This document shows, piece by piece, positions 6,804 to 14,468 of a DNA stretch of 22,763 bases (within the stretch, counting starts at the first letter, position 1; every line of letters begins with the position of its first letter). The notes beneath the pieces are model-generated. The model searched no databases. It was not told where the DNA came from and saw only the letters and a list, made by a program, of their open reading frames with translations. The position numbers and the translations under genes were made by a program. The DNA comes from CAYNNP01 sp964398215 (GTDB lineage: Bacteria > Planctomycetota > Planctomycetia > Pirellulales > Pirellulaceae): contig CAYNNP010000089.1 of the NCBI GenBank assembly GCA_964398215.1, forward strand, positions 1-22,763, written 5' to 3'.

Positions 6804-8483
6804 ATGAATTTGCTGATGGGTATTTCAAAATTGTTCGGTCGCATCAGTGGCCTAGCCGCCGCCGCTGGCCTTGCATTCGCATTGCTAGTTGCTCCTGCGG
6901 CTTCCGCCCAGGAAAAACTCAGTATCGACAACGAACCGGTCATGGTTGTGACAGTTGCTTCGATTAATAAATTGATGCAAGACGTCAATTACTTGACAGG
7001 CGCTGCTGGCCAGCCAGGTGCTGGTGGAATGTTCCAGATGATGGCTGCAACATTCACACAAGGCATCGATACGACCAAGCCAATTGGCATGATGCTCGGA
7101 ATGGTAAACGATACTCCCGCGCCACTCGTTTTCATTCCAACATCTGATGTTGGAACTGTCCTGGATCGCTTGAAGGCTCAGATCGGTCCCGTTGACAAAC
7201 TCAATGACGGAACGCTCGTCATGTCGGTAGGCCCAAATACGATGTACATCCAACAAGCCGACGATTGGGCGGTCGCAGCACAAGCTCGAGACCACCTGAA
7301 GATGGCCCCAGCTGATCCATCTCTATTGTTTGAGGGAATGGGCAACAATTATGACATCGCACTGAAAATCAAAGTCCAGCAGATTCCAGTAGACATGCGG
7401 GACACGATCATTGGCCAAATGCGTCAAGGCTTTGAACAAGCGATGCAGCAGCAATCGGCAGAAGAAGCCGACGCCACACGTGAAATGGCTGAGTCATCCC
7501 TTGAGCAAATCGAGCAACTGATTCAAGACAGTGACGAGATTAGCTTTGGCTGGAATGTCGACCCAGAGTCCAAGAACATGGTCATGGATTTTGAGTTCCG
7601 CGCCGTGCCGGACTCCGACATGGCCGAAATGTACGCCGGCACCAAGGCGATTCCTTCACGCTTCGCTTCCGTTATTCGCTCCGATGCCGCCGCGTACTTG
7701 CATGCGGCAACATCCATTAGCGATAAAGCAATCGAGAGCGCTCGTGGAAGCATCGATTCGGCCATGAGTGCTGTACGAGGCACTATCGCTCAAGACGGTA
7801 ACTTGTCAGAAGCCGATGCAGCCGAGATCAATACCTATATCGATCGTGTTATTGAAATCGCAGTCAGTTCGATGGAAGAAGGCAAGTCCGACTTTGGTGC
7901 AATGCTGATTGCCAGCGAGACAGACTTGCGCTTCGTTCTAGGCATGTTCGTTTCAGATGGAAACGAAGTCGCAACACTTGCACAAGACTTAGCCAAGAAA
8001 ATAGAAGGTCAACCGAATGCCCCGACCTTCAAGTTCAACAATGGCAAGCACAATGGTGTAACCCTGCACCTAGTTGAATCAGAAGTACCAGCCAGCGAAG
8101 ACGAAGCTCGCAAGATTTTTGGCGACACACTGCAGATCCACATTGGAACTGCGGACAATGCGGTATACATCGCTGGTGGCAAAGACGGGCTGAAAGAAAT
8201 GAAGCAACTGATCGATGACGGACAGACCGATAACGGCACTGACCGTCCTTTGTCACAAGGCCGTTTCCAGTTGTTGCCAATCTTGAAGTTTGCACAATCG
8301 ATCGATGATAACGATGCGGTCACTGCAATGATCAACGCGCTTTCTTCATCTCCTGATCCGGGTGAAATCATGGTTGTCTCAGAGCCAGTCGAACATGGCT
8401 CGAAAATCAGAATTACCGTCGGTGAAGGATTGATCAAGGCATTGGGCGCAGCCGGAGCTGCGGCTCAGAACGCTCAGTTCTAA
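6804..8483 (+). CDS. Secreted protein of unknown function (planctomycete-type, 559 aa)
   Basis: I do not recognise a named domain. The N-terminus is a clear Sec signal peptide: a basic start (residues 9-13), a hydrophobic Ala/Leu core at about 16-31, and a likely cleavage ASA|QEK at 35/36. There is no later membrane segment, so the mature protein is expected outside the inner membrane. The mature chain is acidic and Met/Ala/Asp-rich, with a Gln/Glu-rich helical stretch near 210-245 (QAMQQQSAEEADATREMAE). The start is unclear: AAGG at 6800-6803 directly touches ATG 6804, while TTG 6810 or ATG 6816 would be spaced better. It has its own structured leader and a strong intrinsic terminator, so it is probably a single-gene transcript. 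The sturdy terminator suggests good expression. Confidence 0.85.
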   Translation: MNLLMGISKLFGRISGLAAAAGLAFALLVAPAASAQEKLSIDNEPVMVVTVASINKLMQDVNYLTGAAGQPGAGGMFQMMAATFTQGIDTTKPIGMMLGMVNDTPAPLVFIPTSDVGTVLDRLKAQIGPVDKLNDGTLVMSVGPNTMYIQQADDWAVAAQARDHLKMAPADPSLLFEGMGNNYDIALKIKVQQIPVDMRDTIIGQMRQGFEQAMQQQSAEEADATREMAESSLEQIEQLIQDSDEISFGWNVDPESKNMVMDFEFRAVPDSDMAEMYAGTKAIPSRFASVIRSDAAAYLHAATSISDKAIESARGSIDSAMSAVRGTIAQDGNLSEADAAEINTYIDRVIEIAVSSMEEGKSDFGAMLIASETDLRFVLGMFVSDGNEVATLAQDLAKKIEGQPNAPTFKFNNGKHNGVTLHLVESEVPASEDEARKIFGDTLQIHIGTADNAVYIAGGKDGLKEMKQLIDDGQTDNGTDRPLSQGRFQLLPILKFAQSIDDNDAVTAMINALSSSPDPGEIMVVSEPVEHGSKIRITVGEGLIKALGAAGAAAQNAQF

Positions 8484-8520
8484 AGCCAACGAATAACGGA
8501 ACTTCCGTTTGCTGACCACG

Positions 8521-8560
8521 AAGCGATACAGGACAAGCCGTCCAGTATCGCTTTTTCTTT
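8521..8560 (+). terminator. Intrinsic (Rho-independent) terminator
   Basis: AAGCGATAC (8521-8529) pairs perfectly with GTATCGCTT (8545-8553). After one A-A mismatch, GGAC (8531-8534) pairs with GTCC (8540-8543) around the loop AAGCC. A T-run (TTTTTCTTT, 8552-8560) follows directly. It lies 37 bases after the stop of the secreted-protein gene and is the most convincing terminator in the window. Confidence 0.92.
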
Positions 8561-8576
8561 GGTGTATTCGCAAAGC

Positions 8577-8600
8577 ACCTGTCAGGTTCGTCTTGACGAA
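8577..8600. promoter_or_regulatory. Two adjoining small palindromes upstream of the DUF1571 gene
   Basis: ACCTG-T-CAGGT (8577-8587) is a perfect palindrome around one base and is joined to TTCGTC-TT-GACGAA (8587-8600), perfect around two bases. They lie 107-130 bases before GTG 8707. The loops are too small for good RNA hairpins, so a DNA-binding operator is more likely if they mean anything. Chance occurrence is not excluded. Confidence 0.22.
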
Positions 8601-8706
8601 AAACAGCAATCAAAGCCATAAAAAAGCAAAGAAATGCAGTCCGCTGGCGAATCCACGGGCTCTGATATTGAATGCCGAAGGTCCCTGAGAAAACACTGAA
8701 TTCACC

Positions 8707-9567
8707 GTGATCCTAAAAAAACTCATCGTCTGCTCCGCTGTGGCATGTACTTCACTGGGAGGCTACGCCTATTTCTCCAAAGATAAAGGCCCCACGACAA
8801 CGCAGACGGCAACCGAGATCGACGCCAACGATGGCGCGACTTCAGGTTCAACAATGAGCGACGTCATTGAACTAGCAGTGGCTTCTCGCAAGAAGATGTC
8901 TGAATCACTTCACAATTACACAGCACGGTTTGTTAAACAGGAAGCAGACGATAATGGAGTCGTCGGCGAAGAGGGCGAGATCTTCATGAAAGTCCAAACT
9001 CGGCTGGGCAATGAAAATGACGACGGCGCCATGCGAGTCTATCTGCGATTTGAAAGGCCAGGTAACGTGAAGGGACGCGAGGTCATCTGGGGTGAAGACA
9101 TCTATGGTGGCAGGATGCAAGTCAAAGAAGCTGGAATGCTGGGCATGATGACACTGTCTTTGGATCCAACTGGCCCGATTGCGATGATGGGCCAACGTTA
9201 TCCGATCAGCGAAATCGGACTCGTTCGGCTGACAGAAAAACTGATTGAGCGCGGCCAGAAAGATGTTGACGACCCGAATGTCACCGTGATGATTTCCAAG
9301 AACCAAACGATTGGAGATTTGGCTGTCGATTTGATCCAAGTCAAACGCGCGAAACCATCGAATGTCGAAGACGATTTTTCCTTGGCAGAAATCGCCTTTG
9401 ACCCCAAGGAGATGTTGATCGTTCGATACCGAAGTTTCGGTTGGCCTGCCGACGGGGATGAAGAACTGCCACTGCAGGAATCGTACACCTACTTCGACGT
9501 GAAAGCGAACACCGATCTTTCCGACAAGGACTTTGATACAACGAATTCAGAGTATTCGTTCCCGTAG
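8707..9567 (+). CDS. DUF1571-family exported protein
   Basis: A 286-residue protein matching the DUF1571 family, which is common in planctomycetes and has a LolA-like flavour. Visible family traits are LHNYTARFVKQEADDNGVVGEEGEIFMK at about residues 67-94, YLRFERPGNVKGREVIWGED near 110-130, SLDPTGPIAMMGQRYPISEIGL around 150-171, and a terminal ESYTYFDVKANTDLSDKDFD. The function of the family is not established; the fold suggests lipid or lipoprotein handling. The N-terminus (KKLIVCSAVACTSLGGYAYF) is a signal or anchor; AVAC could be a loose lipobox, making a lipoprotein possible. The start is GTG 8707 without a clear Shine-Dalgarno. The sulfatase follows 90 bases later. Confidence 0.82.
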   Translation: MILKKLIVCSAVACTSLGGYAYFSKDKGPTTTQTATEIDANDGATSGSTMSDVIELAVASRKKMSESLHNYTARFVKQEADDNGVVGEEGEIFMKVQTRLGNENDDGAMRVYLRFERPGNVKGREVIWGEDIYGGRMQVKEAGMLGMMTLSLDPTGPIAMMGQRYPISEIGLVRLTEKLIERGQKDVDDPNVTVMISKNQTIGDLAVDLIQVKRAKPSNVEDDFSLAEIAFDPKEMLIVRYRSFGWPADGDEELPLQESYTYFDVKANTDLSDKDFDTTNSEYSFP

Positions 9568-9599
9568 CCACGTCGCTTTCTGGATCCAGCCACGTCGCT
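9566..9599. repeat. 12-bp direct repeat pair, 22 bp apart, upstream of sulfatase gene
   Basis: AGCCACGTCGCT occurs at 9566-9577 and again at 9588-9599. The start-to-start distance is 22 bases, about two turns of DNA, which would put both copies on the same face of the helix. The pair lies just at and after the DUF1571 stop and 59 bases before the sulfatase ATG, a plausible activator-binding position. Confidence 0.4.
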
Positions 9600-9657
9600 G
9601 TCGATTGCAAGTACAATGCCGACTTGAAACGCAACGTACTCTTTTCACTGCATTCGA

Positions 9658-11142
9658 ATGCGACACACTATCCTTCATGTATTGCTGTTTGCTCTTGTCT
9701 GCGTCTCTGCCAAAGCTGAGCAAACGAATATCGTTTTGCTGATGGGCGACGACCATGGCTGGGAAGAAACGGGATACAACGATCATCCGTTTTTGCAAAC
9801 GCCTGTCTTAGACGAAATGGCAAAGAGCTGTTTACGACTGGATCGTTTCTATGCGGCTCACCCGTCTTGTTCGCCAACACGTGGAAGCGTGATGACGGGG
9901 CGACATCCAAACCGCTATGGAACGTTTGCACCAAACTGGTCGATTCGGCCACAAGAAATCACAATCGCTCATCTGCTGAATCGAGCAGGCTATCAATGCG
10001 GGCACTTTGGCAAATGGCATCTTGGCCCCGTCAAAGCGTATTCGCCAACCAACCCTGGCGTGATGGGATTTCATGAGTGGCTTTCGCACGACAATTTCTT
10101 TGAACTGAACCCGCAGTTTTCACGCAATGGCGGTCCACCCGAAAAATTCCAGGGCGAGAGTTCAGAAATCCTGATCGATCAGACAATTCAATTCATCGAC
10201 AAAGCGATCAAGAACGACAAACCTTTCTTTACCGTTGTCTGGTTTGGGTCACCACATCAACCCTACAGCGGACTCGACAAGGACTTGGCGCTGTACGACG
10301 ACCTGCCACAGAAATATGCCAACAAGAAAGTGAAGGTGACATCCAACGAAACGGGAAATCAGACCAAGCGGCCACTCCGCGATGTGCTGCGCGAACGCTA
10401 CGCAGAAATCACAGCGATGGATCGTTCGATTGGAACTCTACGCACAGCACTCAAGCAACGTGGCGTCAAAGACAAGACACTGATCTGGTACTGCGGCGAC
10501 AACGGCACTCCGGCCGATGGCCAGGCGGAACCACCGCTGCGAGGAGCCAAGGGGCAGATGTACGAAGGCGGCATCCGAGTTCCAGGTTTGATCGAGTGGC
10601 CAGAGCGGATCGCTAAACCAAGAACCAGCGATTTGATTTCGGCCACTACCGACATGCTGCCAACATTGTGCTCGGTCGCCAAAATTCCGCTTCCCGATCG
10701 CACGCTTGATGGCGTCGACCTATTGCCACTGATTGATGGCGAAATCAATGAAAGGCCCAAGCCTCTTTTCTTTTGGTCCTATGGCGGAACCACTCCAGCG
10801 AATGCCAAGCCGTGGATCGAGCCCGAGCTGCAAGTAGGCACAACGCCGCTTGTCAAACTGATGAACGGAAAACCAACGCGTACGTTTCGCAATTTCCATC
10901 AGTCCACTATCGGTCAAGACGACTTTAGAGGCTCACGTGTTGCCATGTCCAATCAGTACAAACTGGTTATCACCGGCAGGGGCGACAAGGAGAAACACCA
11001 ACTCTTTGAGCTGAAAGTAGATCCTGCTGAAACGAATGATCTGTCGCAAACGAAACCAGCCGTAACGCGTGCTATGCTCCAACAGCTTCGCCAGTGGCAA
11101 GAATCCGTGCTGGCAAGCCTGCAAGGCGGTGATTACCAATAG
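9658..11142 (+). CDS. Secreted type I sulfatase (arylsulfatase family)
   Basis: A hydrolase that removes sulfate esters, probably from sulfated polysaccharides, given the abundance of such enzymes in marine planctomycetes. A signal peptide ends near AKA|EQ (20/21), so the enzyme acts in the periplasm or outside. The formylglycine motif is C71-S-P-T-R75 with SVMTGRHPNRYG after it. Metal ligands D31-D32 (LLMGDDHGW) and D281-N282 (YCGDNG), and GKWHLG at 118-123, are all present, as is H200 (SPHQPY). All active-site elements are intact, and the length of 494 is typical. The Cys must be oxidised by a maturase not seen here. The substrate cannot be told. The start is ATG 9658, without a clear Shine-Dalgarno. 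Confidence 0.95.
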   Translation: MRHTILHVLLFALVCVSAKAEQTNIVLLMGDDHGWEETGYNDHPFLQTPVLDEMAKSCLRLDRFYAAHPSCSPTRGSVMTGRHPNRYGTFAPNWSIRPQEITIAHLLNRAGYQCGHFGKWHLGPVKAYSPTNPGVMGFHEWLSHDNFFELNPQFSRNGGPPEKFQGESSEILIDQTIQFIDKAIKNDKPFFTVVWFGSPHQPYSGLDKDLALYDDLPQKYANKKVKVTSNETGNQTKRPLRDVLRERYAEITAMDRSIGTLRTALKQRGVKDKTLIWYCGDNGTPADGQAEPPLRGAKGQMYEGGIRVPGLIEWPERIAKPRTSDLISATTDMLPTLCSVAKIPLPDRTLDGVDLLPLIDGEINERPKPLFFWSYGGTTPANAKPWIEPELQVGTTPLVKLMNGKPTRTFRNFHQSTIGQDDFRGSRVAMSNQYKLVITGRGDKEKHQLFELKVDPAETNDLSQTKPAVTRAMLQQLRQWQESVLASLQGGDYQ

Positions 11143-11198
11143 CTGCGATCCAGACTGACTTTTAACATGGGTCCGATATCAACCAGAATCGCAAGACC

Positions 11199-11438
11199 TT
11201 GGATGCCAACCATCGCAGCAATCGCAAGCTGCGAACTCGCGTGAGTGATTTGGAGGACCAGGTTGGTGAACTGACACTGCTATGTCGTTCGCTGCTAACC
11301 GTTTTGCGAGAAAACGATTTGGTTCAGCCAGAACATCTGGACACCGTGCTGAAACGGTTGGACGCCGAAGACGGAGCCCTTGATGGCAAGATCACGGAAT
11401 CTCGTAACGATGGTCCGGGAGATATTCAGGCGTGGTAG
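11199..11438 (+). CDS. Small coiled-coil protein, unknown function
   Basis: A 79-residue hydrophilic protein. Residues 9-60 (KLRTRVSDLEDQVGELTLLC onwards) have a heptad-like Leu/Val spacing and should form a helical coiled coil. The later LDAEDGALDGKITESRND is acidic and conserved-looking; I recall similar small planctomycete proteins ending in a DGxxDGKIT motif, but no function. It starts at TTG 11199, since the only ATG just upstream (11167) is in another frame and an in-frame stop lies at 11163. It begins 56 bases after the sulfatase stop and may be co-transcribed. No signal peptide or membrane segment is seen. Confidence 0.68.
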   Translation: MDANHRSNRKLRTRVSDLEDQVGELTLLCRSLLTVLRENDLVQPEHLDTVLKRLDAEDGALDGKITESRNDGPGDIQAW

Positions 11439-11447
11439 CAGTGGTGC

Positions 11448-11502
11448 TGCCACGATAAAGCGAAGAAAGTCGGCTTTACGCTGGCATTGTTGTCGTGCTG
11501 TG
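11448..11502 (+). repeat. 55-base copy left of the gap (contains an imperfect hairpin)
   Basis: Identical over all 55 bases to 11603-11657. Within it GCCA...TAAAGC pairs with GCTTTA...TGGC across a 3x3 internal loop, giving a terminator-like hairpin 11 bases after the stop of the small coiled-coil gene. The following ATTGTTGTCG is only mildly T-rich. Confidence 0.85.
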
Positions 11503-11602
11503 NNNNNNNNNNNNNNNNNNNNNNNNNNNNNNNNNNNNNNNNNNNNNNNNNNNNNNNNNNNNNNNNNNNNNNNNNNNNNNNNNNNNNNNNNNNNNNNNNN
11601 NN
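11503..11602. other. Assembly gap (100 N)
   Basis: Exactly 100 unknown bases, a common placeholder length for a scaffold join of unknown size. The flanks are identical, so it most likely marks two contigs that overlap by 55 bases and were not merged. Confidence 0.97.
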
Positions 11603-11657
11603 TGCCACGATAAAGCGAAGAAAGTCGGCTTTACGCTGGCATTGTTGTCGTGCTGTG
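11603..11657 (+). repeat. 55-base copy right of the gap
   Basis: Identical to 11448-11502. It begins exactly at the first base after the N-run, just as the left copy ends exactly at the last base before it, which points to an assembly overlap and not a biological tandem repeat. Confidence 0.85.
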
Positions 11658-11819
11658 CATGCGGGTAAAGCGTTCGACAGCAATGACTTATGTGCAGTAT
11701 TTTGATTCATAGATGCTGCATTGATAACGATTGGTCATTAGAATGGCAGGGGATTCTCCATCAGGCTTGGCGAGTCGCTAAAATAATCGACAGAGCGCAA
11801 ACGACGCCGGAGATCCGCC

Positions 11820-14468
11820 TTGCCCCCATTCTCGAAACTCATCCTACCTGGGGCCATTCTATTTTGCCTCTTATCTGTCTCATGTTGCGCCGTTGGCCAG
11901 GATTTCGAGGCGACTCGACAACTGTTCCTGTCTGGCGAATATGAAGAGGCAGAAGCGTATTCGGCTAAACAAGTCGAAGAAGGAATTTGGAACGAACGTT
12001 GGCCGCGATTGCTGATCGATTGCCAACTGATCCAAGGAAAGTACGACGCGGCTTTGAAAACATACGAAGCAGCCAGCACTCGATATCCGACAAGCTTGAC
12101 GTTGCGGATGCAAGGCTTGCGTACGATTCGTTTGAACAATTTGACTGATCGCGCCGATCAAGCGAGCGCTGAGATTGCGCAGCTCATGCAGACGTCGCCA
12201 TCACGTTTTGCCAGTCGCGATAACTTGGTGGCGGCTGGACGGTATTACGCGGAACGGGGCGAAGACGCGCGACAAATCCTTGAACTGTACGATCGCGTGC
12301 GTGAAGCCGACAAGGAATTTTTGGAAGCCTACATTGCGACTGCAGAACTGGCGCTTTCCAAAGGCGATTCGAGAGTCGCAGCAAACACATTACAAGCCGC
12401 TGAAAAATTCGATGCAACGGATCCCCGTAGTGCTTTTATGCTCGCGAAGGCCTGGGCAGGTTCCGATTCGAGCAAAGCCGCCGAGGCGCTGGATCGCGCT
12501 TTAAAGTTGAATGAGCGGCACATTCCCAGTCTTTTGCTGACCGCAGAAAAACAGATTGATGGCGAGCAATACAAGGCAGCCGAAACGACGATCCAAAAGG
12601 TCCTGTCGATCAACGCACAGAACCAAGAAGCATTGGCGCTTTTGGCTGTGATCGCCCATCTACGTGGTGACTATGAGAACGAAGTTAAATTTCGCGAAAA
12701 GGCGCTGAAGACTTGGAGTCGTAATCCTGCGGTGGATCATTTGATCGGCAGGAAGCTTTCGCAGAAGTATCGCTTCAAGGAAGGTGCCGCCTATCAGCGC
12801 AAGGCGATCGAGTTCGATCCGACTTACACGCCCGCAAACTTTTACTTAGTCCAAGACCTTTTGCGGCTCGGCTTCGACGAGGTTGGATGGCAGCTTGCGC
12901 GGCAGGTCGCCAAAGATGATGAGTACAACGTCGTCGCGCACAACTTGCTGACTTTGTATGACCGCCTGAAAGAATTTAGCGAGCTGGAATCCGACGGGAT
13001 CTTTGTTCGAATGGAGCCACGCGAGGCCCGCATTTATGGCAACGATGTTATTCAGTTGCTGACAGACGCTCGTGAGGTTTTGTGCAAAAAATACGACGTT
13101 CAGCCTGATGGTGCGATCGTTGTCGAGATCTTTCCTGAGCAGAAAGACTTTGCGATCCGTACGTTTGGTTTACCAGGTGGCGCGGGTTTCCTAGGTGTTT
13201 GTTTCGGCAAAGTCATCACGGCGAACAGCCCCGCGTCCCAAGGCGCCAGGCCCTCGAATTGGAAGAGCGTTCTGTGGCATGAGTTTTGTCACGTGGTGAC
13301 GCTTGAAAAGACAAAGAACCGAATGCCTCGTTGGCTTAGTGAGGGAATCTCGGTCTATGAAGAACGTCTGCGTGACCCGTCATGGGGCGAAAACATGACC
13401 GCACAGTATCGGCAAATGCTGTTGGACAAAGATCTGACGCCGGTCAGTAACCTGAGCGCTGCGTTTCTCAGTCCGCCATCGCCGGTCCACTTGCAGTTTG
13501 CCTACTACGAATCGTCGCTCGTCGTCGAGTACTTAGTGGACAAGCACGGCATCGATGCAATGAAAGCGATTTTGTCGGATCTTGGTGATGGGATTCCGAT
13601 CAACAATGCTTTGGAGAAAAACGTTGGCTCGATCGACAAGCTGGACGCACAGTTTGATGTGTATGCAAAGAAGATTGCCAACGAGTTTGCACCCGAATTG
13701 GATTGGGACCGAGAAGGTTTTCCGGAGCGTCCGAATATTGAAAATATGACGCAGTGGATCGCCGAACATCCAGACAATTACTGGGGGCTCAGTAGCATGG
13801 CTGCTGGTTTTGTTCGGGCGGAACAATTTGATCAAGCGCTGGAGCCGTTGGAGCGACTTGCAGAGTTGGATGCTGTGACTGGCGAGCGAGGCGGCCCACT
13901 GGAACAGTTGGCAGTTGTGTATCGCGAGTTGGAAAAGCCCGAGAAAGAAATCCAAACCTTGCGCCGCATCGTTTCACTTTCCAGTGATGCGTTGCCAGCT
14001 TTAACGAAATTGATCGACGCTGCAGAAGCTGAAAAAGATTGGAAGAACGTTCAGGTTTATGCCCAAAAGTTTCTCGCCATCAATCCATTGATCCCGAAAG
14101 GACACGCGGTCATCAGTCGATCTGCAAGAGAACTGGGCAAGCCGATGGTTGCTGCAAATTCGTTGCAGGCGATGCTGGAGATGAAGCCTTTTGATCCTGC
14201 CAAGCTGCATTTTGAAACCGCGGAAGCCTTCGAGGCAGCGGGCAACTTTGCGGGCGCAAAACATCATGTGATGGCCGCGTTGGAAGAGGCTCCACGGTAT
14301 CGCGACGCTCATCGACTCTTGTTGAAACTTGCTTCATCAAAGAACGCACAAGATGCAAAAGCGGATGACGGCAACAGCAAGGCTGATCCTGACGTTAGCC
14401 AACGGATTCTTCCCGACATTTCGCCTCCTGCCGTAGCTGACACCCCCAAACAGAAGGGCGCAGAATGA
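11820..14468 (+). CDS. Exported TPR protein with gluzincin-type metallopeptidase domain (peptidase MA-like)
   Basis: An 882-residue protein. A signal peptide covers residues 1-26 (hydrophobic core LILPGAILFCLLSVSCC, possible cleavage at AVG|QDF; lipidation at the Cys pair is less likely). Residues about 30-370 are helical TPR-like repeats with typical A-x-x-x-Y/L patterns. The protease domain follows at about 400-620, with the zinc motif H487-E-F-C-H491 and a third ligand E508 in RWLSEGISVYEE, the arrangement of gluzincins (M1/M61/peptidase-MA type). More TPR-like repeats lie at about 645-840, followed by a polar tail. Zinc ligands and the catalytic Glu are intact, so it is probably an active periplasmic protease or a peptide-binding scaffold. 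TTG 11820 is the start. Its stop overlaps the next start (ATGA), so it belongs to the DUF4159-MoxR block. Confidence 0.86.
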   Translation: MPPFSKLILPGAILFCLLSVSCCAVGQDFEATRQLFLSGEYEEAEAYSAKQVEEGIWNERWPRLLIDCQLIQGKYDAALKTYEAASTRYPTSLTLRMQGLRTIRLNNLTDRADQASAEIAQLMQTSPSRFASRDNLVAAGRYYAERGEDARQILELYDRVREADKEFLEAYIATAELALSKGDSRVAANTLQAAEKFDATDPRSAFMLAKAWAGSDSSKAAEALDRALKLNERHIPSLLLTAEKQIDGEQYKAAETTIQKVLSINAQNQEALALLAVIAHLRGDYENEVKFREKALKTWSRNPAVDHLIGRKLSQKYRFKEGAAYQRKAIEFDPTYTPANFYLVQDLLRLGFDEVGWQLARQVAKDDEYNVVAHNLLTLYDRLKEFSELESDGIFVRMEPREARIYGNDVIQLLTDAREVLCKKYDVQPDGAIVVEIFPEQKDFAIRTFGLPGGAGFLGVCFGKVITANSPASQGARPSNWKSVLWHEFCHVVTLEKTKNRMPRWLSEGISVYEERLRDPSWGENMTAQYRQMLLDKDLTPVSNLSAAFLSPPSPVHLQFAYYESSLVVEYLVDKHGIDAMKAILSDLGDGIPINNALEKNVGSIDKLDAQFDVYAKKIANEFAPELDWDREGFPERPNIENMTQWIAEHPDNYWGLSSMAAGFVRAEQFDQALEPLERLAELDAVTGERGGPLEQLAVVYRELEKPEKEIQTLRRIVSLSSDALPALTKLIDAAEAEKDWKNVQVYAQKFLAINPLIPKGHAVISRSARELGKPMVAANSLQAMLEMKPFDPAKLHFETAEAFEAAGNFAGAKHHVMAALEEAPRYRDAHRLLLKLASSKNAQDAKADDGNSKADPDVSQRILPDISPPAVADTPKQKGAE

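Larger units (their letters stand above)
11439..11819. other. Intergenic stretch containing the assembly gap
   Basis: No gene is seen here. The stretch holds two identical 55-base copies, a run of exactly 100 N (11503-11602) between them, and about 160 bases of unique sequence before the next gene. The true length is unknown; if the gap is only an unmerged overlap, the real spacer is 155 bases shorter. No promoter can be assigned with confidence. Confidence 0.6.

Noticed and set aside
11448..11657. CRISPR or biological tandem repeat from the two 55-base copies
   Set aside because: Only two copies are present and they end exactly at the N-run; an assembly overlap explains this better.
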